From contig JAFRJC010000166.1 in assembly GCA_017432445.1 (NCBI GenBank), positions 1 through 36,402 of the forward strand: 36,402 bases of DNA, written 5' to 3'. Shown piece by piece: positions 34,405-36,402 of this stretch (positions are counted from its first letter, which is position 1; the number at the start of each line of letters is the position of its first letter). The translations under genes were made by a program, and so were the position numbers. The DNA comes from Eggerthellaceae bacterium (lineage in GTDB: Bacteria > Actinomycetota > Coriobacteriia > Coriobacteriales > Eggerthellaceae). The notes under the pieces are model-generated. The model worked only from the letters and a program-made list of their open reading frames with translations. It was not told the DNA's origin and did no database searches.

Positions 34405-35520
34405 ATGCCTCACGACCCATATAAGGCCCTATACCTCCATATCCCGTTCTGTGTTAAACGCTGCGGATACTGCGATTTTGCGACGCGTGCCATCGATCGT
34501 GACGACCCGAGAATTGACGAGTACGTGGAACAGCTCGTTGTCGATATCAGGCGTTTCTGCAAGCAAGGAGAGCTTTCCGAAATCGAGACCGTCTATATCG
34601 GTGGAGGGACGCCGTCTCATATCGGCTTGAACAGGCTCTCGAGCCTGCTCTACGCCCTATCGCTTTCCGTCGACCTCACAAGGGACGGACTCGAGTTCAC
34701 TATGGAGGCGAATCCGGAAAGCCTCACAGAGCGCATGGTGCTCGATATCTGGGCAATGGGCGTGAATAGGCTGTCGTTGGGCGTCCAGAGCTTTGATGAT
34801 GAAGTACTTGCCATTCTCGGTAGAGCGCATGACGCAGCACGCGCAAAGGAAGCTATCGAGACAGCACGGCTGCGCTTCGACAGCGTGAGCATTGACCTCA
34901 TGTGCGGTGTCCCCGGTCAGTCAGCCTCCTCGCTCGAAGAGTCTGTCAAAACTGCAGTTGAGTTGGGTATACCTCATGTGAGCATGTATCCTTTGACGAT
35001 CGAGCCGCACACCGCTTTCGATCGAGCCGTCTTATCGGGCGAAATGCAGGAGCCAGATGACGACGTCGAGGCCGAGCATATGCAGATTGCAGCGCACATC
35101 CTCGAGGAAGCAGGCTATAGCCGCTACGAGGTTGCAAGCTACGCGCTTCCCGGATACGAATCGAAGCACAACTCCTCGTACTGGACAGGCGTCCCCTATC
35201 TGGGAATCGGTCAAAACGCCACATCGATGACGCAGAACTCTGACAGGCGCATGCGCGTCATGAACAACGAGGTTATAGACGACCTTGACAGGCGTCAAAT
35301 GGAGGCCGAAGACCTCATGCTCGGCATGCGCATGTCAATCGGGGTTTCTGATGAGCGAGTTGCTGCAGCAGCCGAATACCTTCCCGAAGTCTACGACGTT
35401 CTTAACGACCTCGAAAATGAAGGCTTTCTCGTTCACGATTTATCGCGGTGGCGCCCGACGACTCAAGGCTGGCTTTGCGGAAACGACCTTTATGGACGCA
35501 TCCTCGACCTTGCTCCATAA
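34405..35520 (+). CDS. hemW: Heme chaperone HemW (HemN-like radical SAM protein)
   Basis: HemW is a radical-SAM-fold protein that binds heme and is often miscalled coproporphyrinogen oxidase. I start it at ATG 34405 (MPHDPYKALY), preceded by AAAGGTGA; a frame-matched ATG at 34387 adds six residues. The 371-residue protein has LYLHIPFCVKRCGYCDFAT, with CxxxCxxC lacking the fourth nearby Cys of HemN, ETVYIGGGTPSHI, MEANPESL, RLSLGVQSF, SIDLMCGVPGQS and KHNSSYWTGVPYLGIGQNATS. These are typical of HemW. Other heme genes are not seen. It converges on holA with 41 bases between the stops and no obvious terminator. Confidence 0.95.
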   Translation: MPHDPYKALYLHIPFCVKRCGYCDFATRAIDRDDPRIDEYVEQLVVDIRRFCKQGELSEIETVYIGGGTPSHIGLNRLSSLLYALSLSVDLTRDGLEFTMEANPESLTERMVLDIWAMGVNRLSLGVQSFDDEVLAILGRAHDAARAKEAIETARLRFDSVSIDLMCGVPGQSASSLEESVKTAVELGIPHVSMYPLTIEPHTAFDRAVLSGEMQEPDDDVEAEHMQIAAHILEEAGYSRYEVASYALPGYESKHNSSYWTGVPYLGIGQNATSMTQNSDRRMRVMNNEVIDDLDRRQMEAEDLMLGMRMSIGVSDERVAAAAEYLPEVYDVLNDLENEGFLVHDLSRWRPTTQGWLCGNDLYGRILDLAP

Positions 35521-35561
35521 GACTCGCAATTAGTCAGAGGACCGACCTGAAATTCCCCTCA

Positions 35562-36402
35562 TTAACTGCGGCGAGCGGCAACGTCGATGAACCATTTCTC
35601 GAAAGCGGCATCGGGATCGGATCCGCTCTTCATTGCGCGTTCGCAATCTCGTGCCGTCGTGAATGCGCGCCGTAGCTCATCTGGCTTGAAATTACGCGAC
35701 CAGCCGATATGGTTCTTCACGCGCCAGTCAGGCTGCTTTAACGTCTGGGCAAGCGCGCGCGCCTCACCACGCTGGTCAAGCGATTGTGCGCAGCAAAGCT
35801 CGCGGAGCCTGCTCGTGCACATGGCGAGAAGCGAATGCGGGCTCGTCGATCCGAGAAGCGGCAAGAGGCGTAGACACGTTTTGACGTCGCGCCTTGAGAA
35901 GGCATCGACGAATTCCCATGGCTTCGCCTCGCAGGTGCGCGCTACGAACTCCTCAACTTCCCTGTCGCTGACAGGGTCGCTACCCCTGTGTGCGAGGGCG
36001 AGTTTGCGTAGTTCCGAATCGAGCCTGACTGTATCTTCGCCCGCAAGCTCGATCAGGCGGCTCGCTCCGCGATCTGTGAGCGTGAAACCATGCCCTACAG
36101 CCATGGAACGCAGGGCCTTGACGAGCTCGTATCGTTTCATTGGGGCGCAGTCGATGATCGCCTCGGGTCCGAGAGCGGCGATGGCCTTGTAGAGCTTCGA
36201 ATTCTTCGCGAGCTTTTCGCTGGATACAAGGAGTACGGTGGAGTCGTTGGGAGCGGCAAGGTACGCCGCGACGATCTCGGCATCCTGCTTGGAGAGCTTT
36301 TCTGCATGATTGACCTCGACAAGCCTCACGGGGCTTGCGAACGGAAACGTGTTGCATGAGATGGCGATATCCGAGCCGCTCGACGTTGTCGCATCGAAGA
36401 CG
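35562..36402 (-). CDS. holA: DNA polymerase III delta subunit, C-terminal part (cut by window edge)
   Basis: HolA opens the beta clamp and loads it on DNA as part of the clamp loader. The frame is open to the right window edge, so the N-terminus is missing; about 280 residues are present. They include the P-loop-less AAA fold end (DIAISCNTFPFASPVRLVEVNHAEKLSK), VLLVSSEKLAKNSKLYKAI, the AVGHGFTLTDRGASRLIELAGEDTVRLDSELRKLAL region and a C-terminal helical collar with KNHIGWSRNFKPDEL. holA next to rpsT/lepA is a common arrangement; here hemW and dusB lie between. The GTG at 36329 is an internal codon, not the start. Confidence 0.9.
   Translation of the reverse strand, partial: VFDATTSSGSDIAISCNTFPFASPVRLVEVNHAEKLSKQDAEIVAAYLAAPNDSTVLLVSSEKLAKNSKLYKAIAALGPEAIIDCAPMKRYELVKALRSMAVGHGFTLTDRGASRLIELAGEDTVRLDSELRKLALAHRGSDPVSDREVEEFVARTCEAKPWEFVDAFSRRDVKTCLRLLPLLGSTSPHSLLAMCTSRLRELCCAQSLDQRGEARALAQTLKQPDWRVKNHIGWSRNFKPDELRRAFTTARDCERAMKSGSDPDAAFEKWFIDVAARRS

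Noticed and set aside
1..36402. CRISPR array, tRNA, rRNA, insertion sequence or prophage
   Set aside because: I looked for regular repeats, transposase or integrase frames and cloverleaf-like segments and saw none.

Overview
The window is a dense housekeeping segment from what looks like an actinobacterium of the class Coriobacteriia (Eggerthellaceae-like). It has moderate GC, almost no junk, a hrcA-dnaJ pair without grpE/dnaK, a DinR-type SOS box at recA, and GTG starts on several genes. It also carries Firmicutes-like RNase Y, RNase J and SpoVS. The taxonomic placement is inferred from gene content and layout; no rRNA or tRNA gene is visible.

Positions 1-31187 are transcribed entirely leftward. 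Reading along transcription from right to left, the first blocks are rpsT, then hrcA-dnaJ-mtaB-phoH-ybeY-dgkA-era (chaperone control, tRNA thiolation, ribosome maturation), then a zinc-ribbon/PASTA membrane protein, recO, rpsO, pnp, dapB, dapA and rnj. Next comes ftsK-rodZ-yajQ-rimO-(pgsA::cinA fusion). The last blocks are recA-recX, then rny, a GHKL ATPase, spoVS, miaB, miaA and hflX (cut by the left edge). Positions 31258-35520 run rightward: lepA, a 64-residue membrane protein, dusB and hemW. holA is leftward and cut by the right edge.

The order rpsO-pnp-dap-rnj-ftsK-rodZ-pgsA-cinA-recA-rny-spoVS-miaB matches the corresponding chromosomal stretch of Bacillus, and the right half matches both the Bacillus holA-rpsT-lepA-hemW-hrcA-dnaJ-mtaB-phoH-ybeY-dgkA-era-recO region and the mycobacterial hrcA-dnaJ2-phoH-ybeY-era-recO region. 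The genes share a theme of RNA turnover (RNase Y, RNase J, PNPase, YbeY), tRNA/ribosome modification (MiaA, MiaB, RimO, MtaB, DusB), ribosome assembly and translation (Era, HflX, LepA, S15, S20) and recombination (RecA, RecX, RecO).

Clear regulatory sites include a consensus recA promoter with a LexA/DinR box in its spacer, a CIRCE operator on an extended -10 upstream of hrcA, an rpsO promoter with a structured leader, and several intrinsic terminators. No dramatic new mobile or defence system is visible. The least explained items are: (i) a soluble GHKL ATPase sitting between rny and spoVS, where Bacillus has ymdB; (ii) a one-polypeptide PgsA-CinA fusion; (iii) ribosomal protein S20 doubled in length by an Ala/Lys/Glu-rich tail; (iv) an HrcA lacking about 100 internal residues; (v) a zinc-ribbon/TM/triple-PASTA protein beside era and recO; and (vi) several perfect inverted repeats in leaders that are not ordinary terminators.
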